DNA from: Aureimonas ureilytica DSM 18598 = NBRC 106430
Lineage (GTDB): Bacteria; Pseudomonadota; Alphaproteobacteria; Rhizobiales; Rhizobiaceae
Reading direction: 5' to 3'
DNA length: 51,885 nt
Assembly (NCBI RefSeq): GCF_000382705.1
Contig: NZ_ARQE01000016.1
Span: forward strand, 1-51,885
Positions 1 through 7,699 of this stretch are shown here, one piece after another. A program made the translations under genes and the position numbers. Position 1 is the first letter of the stretch. Every line of letters starts with the position of its first letter. Under the pieces are notes generated by a model that worked only from the letters and a program-made list of their open reading frames with translations, had not been told where the DNA came from and did no database searches.

Positions 1-2
1 TA

Positions 3-840
3 GGGCGTGTCCCCATAACGGGGTTCCCGGTTTTGGTGTGATCTGATTCAATCTCCTGCGAAGGAGGTTGGCATGCGTCGCCATGAACTGACGGATCACG
101 AGTGGGCGGTGATCGAGCCGCTTTTGCCCAGGAACAGCCGCGGCGTGCCTCGGGTGGACGACCGGCGGGTGATCAACGGCATCCTCTGGCGGTTCCGGAC
201 CGGTTCGTCCTGGCGGGACGTACCCGAGCGCTACGGCCCGCGCACCACGCTCTACAACCGCTTCACGCGCTGGCGTGCCGCCGGTGTCTGGGATCGGCTG
301 CTGGAGGCCGTGAGCCGAGCTTATGACGGCGACATCGTCATGATCGACTCCTCTTGCGTGCGCGTCCATCAGCATGGGGCGGTGGGTAAAAAAGGGGGCC
401 TGCCGATCCTTGCATGGGACGTTCAAGAGGCGGCCTGACGACCAAGATCCATGCTCTGGTGGATGCCGAAGGTCGGCCCGTGCGTCTGGAACTCACCGCC
501 GGGCAAGCTGGCGACGCACCCATGGCAGCCAAACTGCTCGATACCGTCGCGCCCGGTGCGACCGTGATCGCGGACAAGGCCTACGACACCGACGGCATCC
601 GCTCCTTCGTGGCTGCGAAAGGTGCCTGGGCCAACATCCCACCGCGCTCGATGCGCAAGGCCACCTTCGCCTTCAGCCGCTGGGTCTACCGCCAGCGCAA
701 CCTCGTCGAGCGCTTCTTCAACCGCCTCAAACAAATGCGCGGCCTTGCCACTCGCTACGACCGACGGCCCGACAACTTCCTCGCTGCCATCAAGCTCGCC
801 GCCGTCCGCATCTGGATCAATGCGTAACGAGTCCGCTCCC
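3..840 (+). mobile_element. IS5-family insertion sequence (IS427-like), apparently complete
   Basis: An 838-bp element bounded by imperfect inverted ends. The left end begins GGGCGTGTCCCC and the right end closes with GAGTCCGCTCCC, so both ends share GGG and several inner positions. The dinucleotide TA lies immediately outside each end (1-2 and 841-842), which fits a TA target duplication typical of part of this family. The two overlapping transposase frames inside match IS427-type organisation. The left flank is cut by the window edge, so the outer boundary is inferred from the inverted ends alone. Confidence 0.85.
73..827 (+). CDS. IS5-family transposase, two frames joined by -1 frameshift
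   Basis: DDE transposase of the IS5/IS427 type that would cut and paste the surrounding element. The first frame (73-438) carries the N-terminal helix-turn-helix region (LTDHEWAVIEPLLP) and the first catalytic Asp in MIDSS. The second frame (readable from about 390 to 827) carries IADKAYD with the second Asp and the RNLVERFFNRLKQMR box with the catalytic Glu. The frames meet at A6G5 (388-398). A -1 slip there continues the protein as GKKRGPADPCMGRSRGGLTTK-like sequence, as in relatives that use programmed frameshifting. The start has a strong AAGGAGG upstream (61-67). Likely functional if the slip occurs. Confidence 0.88.
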
Positions 841-842
841 TA

Positions 843-1769
843 GGCAGCTGTCCGCGCCTCCGGTTTGGGTGACCGCTCTTCCGCCTCTGCAGGGAATCTC
901 GAAACGACGTCCAAGCCGGCGCACCGACTTCCACGGCACTGCGTCCGATAGACCAGACAAACCGACCGGGCCCAAATATTGCAGGCGACGTGCGCAGGCG
1001 GTTTCCATTGCGGGTTCGGCGCATCAAGCCCACGATCGTTCGGCAACAGAGAACGTTTCATGAAGACGCCGAGTGCTTTCGAACTGGCGCGAATGCTGGC
1101 CGACCGCGTGGGGTCGAGTTCCTGCTCGTCCCGCGAGGCATCGGGTCCGGTGTGATCTAGCACGCGTGACAGGCCGAGGCTTCCGTCGGACCGGAAAACT
1201 TTTCCGACGGCTTGCAGAACCGAGAGACCGCTGCGAAGGGCGAGCGGCACCAGCGCCTCAGGCTTTCGCTGTGTTCGAGTCACACGACACCTCCGCAAGA
1301 AAGAATCAGCCGTCAAGACCCAAAGTGGGTCTCGCGCGTTGCTTACGCGCGCGCCTCTCGGGCATGATCGAGGCGGCCGTCCGAAAAAGGGATGCGGCTG
1401 AATTCGGATGGCGACCATGCCGCCTTCCGATCGGAAACGGCGGATGCCGCCCCAAAGCTTGGGCAACGATCGCGTCGGCGTTCAGGGGGCAGTGACGGCC
1501 GAGGTCGGCGGCCTTCGCTCCGGGCGCAAGGTGGACAGCGGTTTTGCGATCCAGCCCATCAGGCCGTCTCGAGTCTCCCGCTCGACCGACAGCGGGTTCT
1601 TGGCGACCGCGAGGTGCTCCGCCGCCTTCCTACGGGCGGTCATCTCCCGGCGCGCGGCAAGGATACGCCACGCTATTCCAGTCTTCGACCGCGATCCGCA
1701 TGCTCAGCTCTCCTCTGAACCCGACACCTCGCTGAGTGCGCGGGGACTTTGCCGGTCGCTCCGGAAAAA
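843..1769. other. No recognisable gene
   Basis: About 0.9 kb between the IS5 element and the IS481 remnant. Several frames stay open because the DNA is GC-rich, but none has a recognisable domain together with a convincing start. A minus-strand stretch around 1480-1690 reads like protein (MTARRKAAEHLAVAKNPL) but has no start and no family I can name. It may be gene debris left by insertions. Confidence 0.5.
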
Positions 1770-2192
1770 CGACCCCCCTGGACCAATGGGCAGGTCGAGC
1801 GGGTGAACCGCACGATCAAAGACCCGACCGTCGAATGCTTCCACTACGAGAGCCACGATCAGATTCGGGCTCACCTCGCCGACTTCATGGCGGCTTACAA
1901 CTTGGGTCGTCCGCTTAAGGCGTTCGGCAGCCTCACGCCCTACGAATACACCGCCAAAATCCGGGTCTCAGAGACTGTTTCAAAAGTCTGCCGGGTCGGC
2001 TCGGCGGTGATTTTCCGCCGTCACTTCGTTGCGAATGCTCGCCGATGCCGCCGGCATCCGCTGCGCTTCGCGCCTCGTGGACGACGAAAAATCCCTCGCC
2101 GATCCTCCGCTGGGGACTTTCGAAACAGTCTCTCAGAGCCAGACCGTTTCATCGTGAGTCCGATTCACCAGATGTTGGGACTGAACACCTAG
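1770..2192 (+). pseudogene. IS481-family transposase, C-terminal remnant interrupted by a MITE
   Basis: The reading frame shows the end of an IS481-type rve integrase domain: PWTNGQVERVNRTIKD contains the catalytic Glu of the DDE triad, followed by HLADFMAAYN and LTPYEY, and it finishes with SEPDRF then PIHQMLGLNT, the usual C-terminus of this family. The first two catalytic Asp residues and the whole N-terminal part are missing, so it cannot be active. Between RVSE and PDRF lies the inserted element at 1971-2132. Because insert plus duplication is 165 bp, the frame stays open through it. Confidence 0.85.
1971..2132. repeat. 162-bp MITE-like element with terminal inverted repeats
   Basis: The ends are GAGACTGTTTCAAAAGTC (left, 1971-1988) and its inverted copy with one mismatch (right, 2115-2132). 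The flanks carry a 3-bp TCA repeat (1968-1970 and 2133-2135). Removing the element and one TCA restores the transposase reading RVSEPDRF exactly. It has no coding capacity of its own. A TNA-type 3-bp duplication suggests it is moved in trans by an IS5-family (IS1031-type) transposase. The IS5 copy at 3-840 has different ends, so it is probably not the source. Confidence 0.85.
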
Positions 2193-2229
2193 GGGGCCTG
2201 GGGGCCGGGGTGCCGTTGCGCCGAAGGCA

Positions 2230-3219
2230 TCATCGCTTGGGGATTATATTTACAAAGCCCTCATTCTCGTCCCGTCCGGCGAAGGCCTTCGGTCCGTATA
2301 TCTGGATGAGGTAAGTACGCAATTTGCCCTTTCTCATGTATTTCATGATACGGTATTTCTGAATGAGTAGCGGAAAGTCCTTGGCAAAGTCCGCCAATCC
2401 GTTCAGTGCCGCCAGCTGAACTTCGTAATTCGTCATCTGGGCGCGCAGCATGTTGCCGTAACGCTGCTTTTCGGCGGGGCGCAGGAGTCGGTCGCTGTCG
2501 ACCTTCTCCAAGATCGTGTACATAACCCGAAAGTAGGAGCCGAGCCGACTTTCATATCGCGAGTGAACCTTCGAGACGTAGAGCTTCGCAAGGGCTGCTC
2601 GAAGCGTGTCGGGGTCGTGCTGTATGAGGTCGAGCTGGTTGATGCGATTTCGCATCCAGAAACTATACTCTCTCGCGGCTGCACGTATAGCGTTGCGGCC
2701 GCGATACGACTTCTGATCCGGCTTGTCATCCATCTCCTGGGTCGAAGGGACGGATGTCACATAGCGTTTGCTGTAGGCGAACCTGATGCCCTCCCGTTCT
2801 TCACGTAGCATGTTCAGCATCTCGAAGAACGTCGCGTCGAAGCGTTGCCGGTGCTGGTCACGCTGTTGCTGTATCAAGGTCAGGACGACGGCCATGAAGC
2901 CGAATGCGGAAAGCAGGGCGTTCAATGCACCAAAGCTGTCGCCCCAAAGCCCCAGTCGCGTCGCGGTCCCTTCGGGGTCCGTCGATAAGAACGCCTTGGG
3001 TGTCCAGGCTGGGCAATCAAACGTGCCACAGATGGTTCCCACCAAATCAACGTAGAAGGGGTCGCGCAACCAATGTAGCCATATCGTTGCTACTGCGCCG
3101 CAGAACGCGAAGAACAGGATGTTGGTGGCGGTCTGCGATGACAGGAGGCGCTTCACTTTTCGAAGCGGAGAAAAGAGGCGAATCAAGTGGTGTTCTCCGA
3201 TTTGGCCGGCGAGGGTCAT
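2230..3219 (-). CDS. AbiC-like putative phage abortive-infection protein
   Basis: A 329-residue protein resembling the putative abortive infection family (putAbiC). It has a hydrophobic segment near residues 33-50 (NILFFAFCGAVATIWL) and a second near 95-115 (ALLSAFGFMAVVLTLI), followed directly by a charged QQQRDQHRQRFDATFFEML helix, which is the hallmark of this family. The rest is a long, helical, Arg/Lys-rich cytoplasmic domain. Family members are thought to act in phage exclusion, but the mechanism is not visible here. It is followed within about 450 bp by the toxin-antitoxin pair on the same strand, which supports a defence context. The assignment rests on recalled family pattern only. 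Confidence 0.72.
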   Translation of the reverse strand: MTLAGQIGEHHLIRLFSPLRKVKRLLSSQTATNILFFAFCGAVATIWLHWLRDPFYVDLVGTICGTFDCPAWTPKAFLSTDPEGTATRLGLWGDSFGALNALLSAFGFMAVVLTLIQQQRDQHRQRFDATFFEMLNMLREEREGIRFAYSKRYVTSVPSTQEMDDKPDQKSYRGRNAIRAAAREYSFWMRNRINQLDLIQHDPDTLRAALAKLYVSKVHSRYESRLGSYFRVMYTILEKVDSDRLLRPAEKQRYGNMLRAQMTNYEVQLAALNGLADFAKDFPLLIQKYRIMKYMRKGKLRTYLIQIYGPKAFAGRDENEGFVNIIPKR

Positions 3220-3672
3220 TCCTCACGGCGCAAATTCCTCCAGACCGAAGCGAGATTTTTGCCGCATGGCGTGCGGCCAATGCCTCACGACCATCGGGCC
3301 AGTTCACAGGGGCCGCGCTGCGGCGGTCCAGGCCAAGCGCCGGGACCCGGCGGCGCGAACCAAGAGACGGTGCGGTATCAAGCCAGTTTTTCGGCCTCCT
3401 CGCGCAGATGGACCGCCGCTTGACCAACGACGAAACACGGCAGGCATACGATGGACATGCCTAGGTGCAACCGCTTCCACCACGTACGGTCAAGCTCCCG
3501 AACTTGGCCATACGTGGCGGAGCAACGGGCTTTTCAGACAGCTGCTCCTGAGACTCAGTGGGCTGGGACGCCGCCCGCGGGGACAATCGCTCGTGTCAGT
3601 GGTCTGAACGAAGCGTTCGCGACGCAGCCGATCCCTTCCGCGCAGACGTTCGGGAGCGCCGTCACGATGAGG
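3220..3672. other. No recognisable gene between defence genes
   Basis: About 450 bp between the AbiC-like gene and the antitoxin gene. Open frames exist on both strands, but none shows a domain, a good ribosome binding site or protein-like composition. It may carry the promoter of the AbiC-like gene on the minus strand; I see no clear -35/-10 pair. Confidence 0.5.
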
Positions 3673-4770
3673 TCAGCTCTGTCTCGGCCGTACTCTGGTG
3701 AGGCCTAGTGCGAAAAGGCGCCACCCCATGCTCTCCGGAGAGACCTTGAACCGTCTTGCCAGTTCCGCGACGTCGCCAGTGTCAGCGAAGGCTTCTCGTA
3801 GCGATGTCTCGGGCATGAGCAGTTCGGCAGCCATGGCATTGGCCTCTCGTTCGATCGGATCCTGGCCTTCGAAGGATCGATTGAGAACTGGTTCGGTGAT
3901 CCCGTCGCCGATCCGGTCGCGGTGCAGTACATAATGTGCGACCTCGTGCGCGATCGTGAACCGTTGACGGTGAACGTGTTCACGACCATTCACGGAAATA
4001 AGGAAGCCCGCGACGCCGGTAGGGCGCCTCTGCCGGGTGATGCTTCCCGACGAATTCATGGTCATTCGCGTGTCGCGGGCGATTGAGATCCCAAGGTCCC
4101 TTGCGAGTCCCTCAACGTCCACCGGGACCCTTGCCACATGACGATCGATAGTCGCTTGGACGTTGACGGAAGTCTGGCTGACATTGAACAGACTCTTGCG
4201 AACCTCCGAACTCCTCACGAGTACCGAGGACACAATGGCCTCCACTGGCGCCGTCGTGGGAACATGGGATTCGCGCACCGCATCGCTAAGTGAACGAACT
4301 TCCCGTTCGCAAGCCTCTTCGATCACTTCGAGGGCTGTCTCGTTGCGTACGCCCTTTTCTTGCATCAGCTGTCGCAAGTATCGGGGGTCGTCGGCGATGC
4401 GTCGGATGACCTTGTCGTATTGGGGCGAGGGTACAACACGACCGCGCTCCCACCGGACCCAGGTCTTTGGTCCACTGTCGATGAGAGCTTCCATTTCCTC
4501 TTGCTGGAAGCCGTAACGAGCCCTGATCTCCTTCAACTCTTCGAGAGAAAGTAGGCCGTCGACTTGTCGAATGCGCTCGCCGACCGCCTGCATGTGCATG
4601 CTGGCCATCTCGCCCGGATGACTTATTGACCCGCAGGCAGCACAACGCATGTGGCGATCAGCGGGGATCATCATTTTCCTCCCCCGGACGGTCGTCACAA
4701 ATTCCGAAACCTCCTCGGACACATTTCCGCTGCCGCACTCAAGGCAAAAGATGGCTCGAACGTCAGTCAT
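3673..4770 (-). CDS. MqsA-like antitoxin fused to ImmA/IrrE metallopeptidase
   Basis: A 365-residue regulator. The N-terminus has a zinc-binding pair CLEC (residues 9-12) and CAAC (43-46) as in MqsA. Next comes the MqsA-type helix-turn-helix (about 75-130) with SLEELKEIRARYGFQ and WVRWERGRVVPSP. The C-terminal half is an ImmA/IrrE-type metallopeptidase: TIAHEVAHYVLH supplies the HEXXH zinc site and EREANAMAAELLMP the downstream conserved helix. It would bind the MqsR-like toxin encoded just upstream and repress the operon. The start at 4770 is chosen because AAGGAA precedes it and it overlaps the toxin stop by 8 bp. The peptidase domain is absent from classical MqsA and could degrade a regulator or the antitoxin itself. 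Confidence 0.8.
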   Translation of the reverse strand: MTDVRAIFCLECGSGNVSEEVSEFVTTVRGRKMMIPADRHMRCAACGSISHPGEMASMHMQAVGERIRQVDGLLSLEELKEIRARYGFQQEEMEALIDSGPKTWVRWERGRVVPSPQYDKVIRRIADDPRYLRQLMQEKGVRNETALEVIEEACEREVRSLSDAVRESHVPTTAPVEAIVSSVLVRSSEVRKSLFNVSQTSVNVQATIDRHVARVPVDVEGLARDLGISIARDTRMTMNSSGSITRQRRPTGVAGFLISVNGREHVHRQRFTIAHEVAHYVLHRDRIGDGITEPVLNRSFEGQDPIEREANAMAAELLMPETSLREAFADTGDVAELARRFKVSPESMGWRLFALGLTRVRPRQS

Positions 4771-5107
4771 CGTTATATTCCTTGAATGAGGTAATGACGA
4801 GGATATCGCGGTAAATGGCAAATTTTATGAATATCGTCGCTCTGCACGGAGCAACATAAGCTTGGTAATAATATGATGTCGTGCCTGGAGGGTACTTCTC
4901 AGTCGGCCTCGACTTGATGAAGGCGCAATCTTTACGTGAGATATGATCATTGAACTCTGATAGCCATTCGCAGATGTCCTCGTAATCCACGTCGAAACCG
5001 TAGATGTCCTGCAAAGGGTTCGGCATGATGTCGACATGCCGCCCTCGCGCTAGACGCTCCACCTCCAAAGGATCAAAGGTTGCCGTCTGTTGACTGCTGT
5101 AACTCAT
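4763..5107 (-). CDS. MqsR-like toxin (predicted mRNA interferase)
   Basis: A protein of about 114 residues placed before an MqsA-like antitoxin gene, the normal MqsR-MqsA order. The C-terminal half follows the MqsR pattern: a Tyr-rich strand (SYYYQAYVAPCRATIFIK) followed by RDILVITSFKE, comparable to the VYLKI and VLIVSFKE ending of E. coli MqsR. The middle (GFDVDYEDICEWLSEFN) matches the region before it. MqsR is a ribonuclease that cuts mRNA at GCU. That activity is inferred, because overall similarity is modest. A GTG start at 5122 is also possible. The 8-bp overlap with the antitoxin gene implies translational coupling. Confidence 0.72.
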   Translation of the reverse strand: MSYSSQQTATFDPLEVERLARGRHVDIMPNPLQDIYGFDVDYEDICEWLSEFNDHISRKDCAFIKSRPTEKYPPGTTSYYYQAYVAPCRATIFIKFAIYRDILVITSFKEYNDD

Positions 5108-5122
5108 GTAGCACCGTGACAC

Positions 5123-5486
5123 TCAAATGGCAATGGGTGGTTCAGATTTTTGCGCGCATGCTTAGGCTCGGTCCTGCTGTTCGTTACGTCGGCCGACAGA
5201 CGTGAGGCAGCATTTGAAGTCCGGGTGCCAACTTCCTGTTGGAATGGACGCTGCCCCACTCCGGGTGCCAGCTCAGCGAGCGGATCGCCTCGACCGTTGT
5301 GGACGTCGATAGCGGCCTCGAATCCTCGAGGTGCTCTATCGCGCGTCCGGCGTCACAGAGGCGTCAAACCGTGATGTGCAGCGAAGGGCGCATCTGATAA
5401 GCGGAGAAAATTGGAAGGGGTCCTGATCGTCGCGGTCCGCCGTCAGGCATCGAACTGCACGCTCGTGAAACGTCTGGAAAGTGTCG
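5123..5486. other. Intergenic region between divergent toxin and SARP genes
   Basis: About 360 bp that must hold the promoters of the toxin-antitoxin operon (minus) and of the SARP-type regulator (plus). A stretch around 5225-5275 repeats the words CCGGGTGCCA and CTGCCCCACTCCGGGTGCCA, with CCGGGTGCCA at about 5221 and 5258. I see no gene. Confidence 0.45.
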
Positions 5487-7436
5487 ATGCTCGAGATTGT
5501 CCAGGGTCCCACACCTGCGCGCGGCAGCCTTGACCTGCTCGGCCGACCGCAAGCGAGGACGCCTTCGGCCAGTCTGGCGGTTCCCGAAAAGGGCTACTGC
5601 CTTCTGGCACTGATTTCCTTGGCGCCGGCAGGCACGGTCGAGCGCCGGGACATCAAGTCGATGCTGTGGGGGGATGTGTCCCCAAGCCGACAATCCGCCA
5701 ACCTGCGGCAGTTACTGTCGAGGATGTCCAAGCTGACCGAGCCATCTCGCTGCCTGATTTCTGGCGGGGAGACCTTACGTCTCCCTCGGAATTCCTGGTG
5801 TGTCGACGTTGAGGACCTGTTGGGAGCCAGGGCGCTGGAACTCGCGGCCGGCTTGCCCGCCTGGCTCGCGTCGGGCGAGCTGCTGGAGGGCCTGAATGCG
5901 CAAGACCCGGCCTTCGAGGAGTGGCTTCACGAGGCTCGGAGAACGGTTGCACGAAAACGTGCCGCGCTCCTGACGGAAATCCTTTCCGACGAGGAACGTA
6001 TCACCGACCTGGCCACACGGGTTCGGCTTGCGGAGCTGCTCACGGCGATAGAGCCCACGGAAGGTCTCGGGCACCGGGCTCTCATGGCCGCACACGTCGC
6101 CGCGGGATCGGCCTACTTGGCAAGACGTGCATGGGACGAATGCCGTGTCGTCATGAGGGAGGAGGCCAACGCGTCGCCGGATGCCGAGACGCATGCCTTG
6201 GCCATTCGCCTAGGTCTCGAGGAGCCAGCTTTGATCCCCGTGAAGGCTGTGCCGGCCTCCACACACGGACGGTTGGGAGCGCCACGTGTCATCATGATGC
6301 CGCCAACCGGGCTGTCCGACGAGCCCCTGTACGAGAGGCTCGGGAGGGTCCTGATCGAGGACGTGACGGTCGGGCTCAGTCAGTACAGGTCCTTTCGGAT
6401 CATCGCGGCCCATACGAGTTTCGAGCTTGCCCGGATCGGGCGTGAGGCCGCGACCGGATCCCCGGATACGCAGTTCGACTACGAGGTAACGATCTCGGTT
6501 CGCGGCGGATCGGGGGAACTCGGCGCGTCCTGTCGCTTGACGCGCGTGGCGGACAAGGAGGTGATCTGGGCAATTCAGACGCCCATCGACACCACCGACT
6601 TGAAGAAGTCGCTCGACGTCGTCGTCAGCAAGACGGTTGCGACGCTGGCGGATGCGGTGGACAGGGCTGAAGCCTTGACGCCAATCGACGACAACGATTC
6701 GACGGGGTACCGGCTCTACCTGGAGGGGCGCCGGGCGATCGGGGGTACCCGCCTCGAATCCTTGCGGCAAGCCCGTCGCTGGTTCAAGGCGGCGGTCCGC
6801 AGGTGTGACGGCTTCTCGTCGGCATTCGCCGGACTGTCGCGGACTTATTCGATGGAATGGCTTGTCCGGGGTATGACGGAAAGCCAGCTGCTCGACGAGT
6901 CGTTGGCGATGGCCAACCGCGCTCGACATTACGATCCGAACAGCGGGCGGGCGTTGAGGGAACTCGGCTTCGTGTCGCTGTACCGCAAGCGTCATGCCGA
7001 AAGCCTCGACCACTTCGCGGAAGCCAGGTCTTTAATGCCGAACGACGGTGACCTTCTCGCGGACTACGCCGACGCGCTTCTGCACGACGGGCAGACCGAA
7101 GAGGCTCTCGTCGCGATGATCGAGGCGAGGCGGGTCAACCCGTTGCCGCCCGACTACTACCACTGGATCGAGGCAAGCATCCATTACCAGTTGGAGGACT
7201 ATGCCGAGGCGATCCGCGCGCTCGAGCCAGTTTCCGGGGTCGCCGCGACGTCCCGGCTCATGGCCGCCAGTTGCGCCATGGCGGGACGTGTCCCTGAGGC
7301 CCGACGCTTCGCGGCCGTCGTCCGGGAGAACTATCCAAGCTTTCGGGTGGAGCAGGTCTGGCAGATCGTTCCCGACCGGAGGCCGGAGGATACGCGCAAG
7401 CTTATGGAGGGCCTGTTCTTGGCAGGCCTCAACTAA
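5487..7436 (+). CDS. SARP-type transcriptional regulator with BTAD and TPR domains
   Basis: A regulator of 649 residues. Residues about 20-110 look like an OmpR/SARP winged helix (PEKGYCLLALISLAP, DIKSMLWGD, SANLRQLLSRM). Residues about 130-245 are a helical BTAD-type region (AFEEWLHEARRTVARKRAALL). A middle domain (about 265-400) resembles the TolB/FlgO-like domain seen in adenylate-cyclase-associated regulators. The last 200 residues are TPR helices (ALRELGFVSLYRKRHAESL and following). SARP proteins commonly switch on secondary-metabolite genes, and this one lies directly upstream of the YcaO-TfuA locus on the same strand. ATG at 5487 is preferred over GTG at 5481 because GGAAA at 5477-5481 is correctly spaced only for the ATG. 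Confidence 0.8.
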   Translation: MLEIVQGPTPARGSLDLLGRPQARTPSASLAVPEKGYCLLALISLAPAGTVERRDIKSMLWGDVSPSRQSANLRQLLSRMSKLTEPSRCLISGGETLRLPRNSWCVDVEDLLGARALELAAGLPAWLASGELLEGLNAQDPAFEEWLHEARRTVARKRAALLTEILSDEERITDLATRVRLAELLTAIEPTEGLGHRALMAAHVAAGSAYLARRAWDECRVVMREEANASPDAETHALAIRLGLEEPALIPVKAVPASTHGRLGAPRVIMMPPTGLSDEPLYERLGRVLIEDVTVGLSQYRSFRIIAAHTSFELARIGREAATGSPDTQFDYEVTISVRGGSGELGASCRLTRVADKEVIWAIQTPIDTTDLKKSLDVVVSKTVATLADAVDRAEALTPIDDNDSTGYRLYLEGRRAIGGTRLESLRQARRWFKAAVRRCDGFSSAFAGLSRTYSMEWLVRGMTESQLLDESLAMANRARHYDPNSGRALRELGFVSLYRKRHAESLDHFAEARSLMPNDGDLLADYADALLHDGQTEEALVAMIEARRVNPLPPDYYHWIEASIHYQLEDYAEAIRALEPVSGVAATSRLMAASCAMAGRVPEARRFAAVVRENYPSFRVEQVWQIVPDRRPEDTRKLMEGLFLAGLN

Positions 7437-7451
7437 GGACAACGCCTCGTA

Positions 7452-7494
7452 GCCGTCACGGGCTGCTCTTGGCCGTTGACGCCCGTGTGACGGC
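7452..7494 (+). terminator. Long stem-loop after the SARP gene
   Basis: GCCGTCAC-GGGC (7452-7463) pairs with GCCCGTGTGACGGC (7481-7494) with a two-base bulge and a 17-base loop. It lies 15 bp past the SARP stop and 48 bp before the small ORF. It could terminate the SARP transcript or form part of the small ORF leader. There is no U-tract, so a classical intrinsic terminator is not certain. Confidence 0.5.
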
Positions 7495-7508
7495 CTTCGA
7501 TCGAAGCA

Positions 7509-7537
7509 TTCCCCTTCTCGCTGTCGTGAAAGGGGAA
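7509..7537 (+). promoter_or_regulatory. Hairpin masking the ribosome binding site of the 48-aa ORF
   Basis: A perfect 8-bp inverted repeat, TTCCCCTT (7509-7516) and AAGGGGAA (7530-7537), with a 13-base loop. The 3' arm contains the AGGGGAA Shine-Dalgarno for the ATG at 7543, so folding would hide the start signal of the predicted precursor peptide. No ligand or protein binding site is evident. Confidence 0.6.
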
Positions 7538-7542
7538 AGCAC

Positions 7543-7689
7543 ATGAAGGCGAATGCGACGATCAAGGCGGCACCTGCCGCTTGCCCAATCCACCTTTCAG
7601 CCGAAGCCCGGGAAGCCATCGGCTCCTGTCCGGTCATTCCGCGCGACAACGGAATGGGCTCTGTCGTCCACGCAATGAAGTTTCGGTAG
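7543..7689 (+). CDS. Small ORF, candidate RiPP precursor peptide (48 aa)
   Basis: A 48-codon ORF with a strong Shine-Dalgarno (AGGGGAA, 5-6 bases before ATG), ending TAG at 7687-7689 only 10 bp before the YcaO start. The N-terminal half is Ala/Lys-rich and leader-like (begins MKANATIKAAPAACP). It continues through IHLSAEAREAIGSCPVIP and ends GSVVHAMKFR. It contains two CP dipeptides (residues 14-15 and 29-30), several Ser, and Gly residues in the last third. Position, size and tight spacing to YcaO and TfuA genes suggest the substrate of these enzymes. I recognise no named precursor family, and the modified residue cannot be told from sequence. Confidence 0.6.
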   Translation: MKANATIKAAPAACPIHLSAEAREAIGSCPVIPRDNGMGSVVHAMKFR

Positions 7690-7699
7690 GACCAGCGTC

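Noticed and set aside
840-1466. A 208-codon minus-strand frame after the IS5 element
   Set aside because: No recognisable domain, Arg/Pro/Ser-rich, and no good ribosome binding site.
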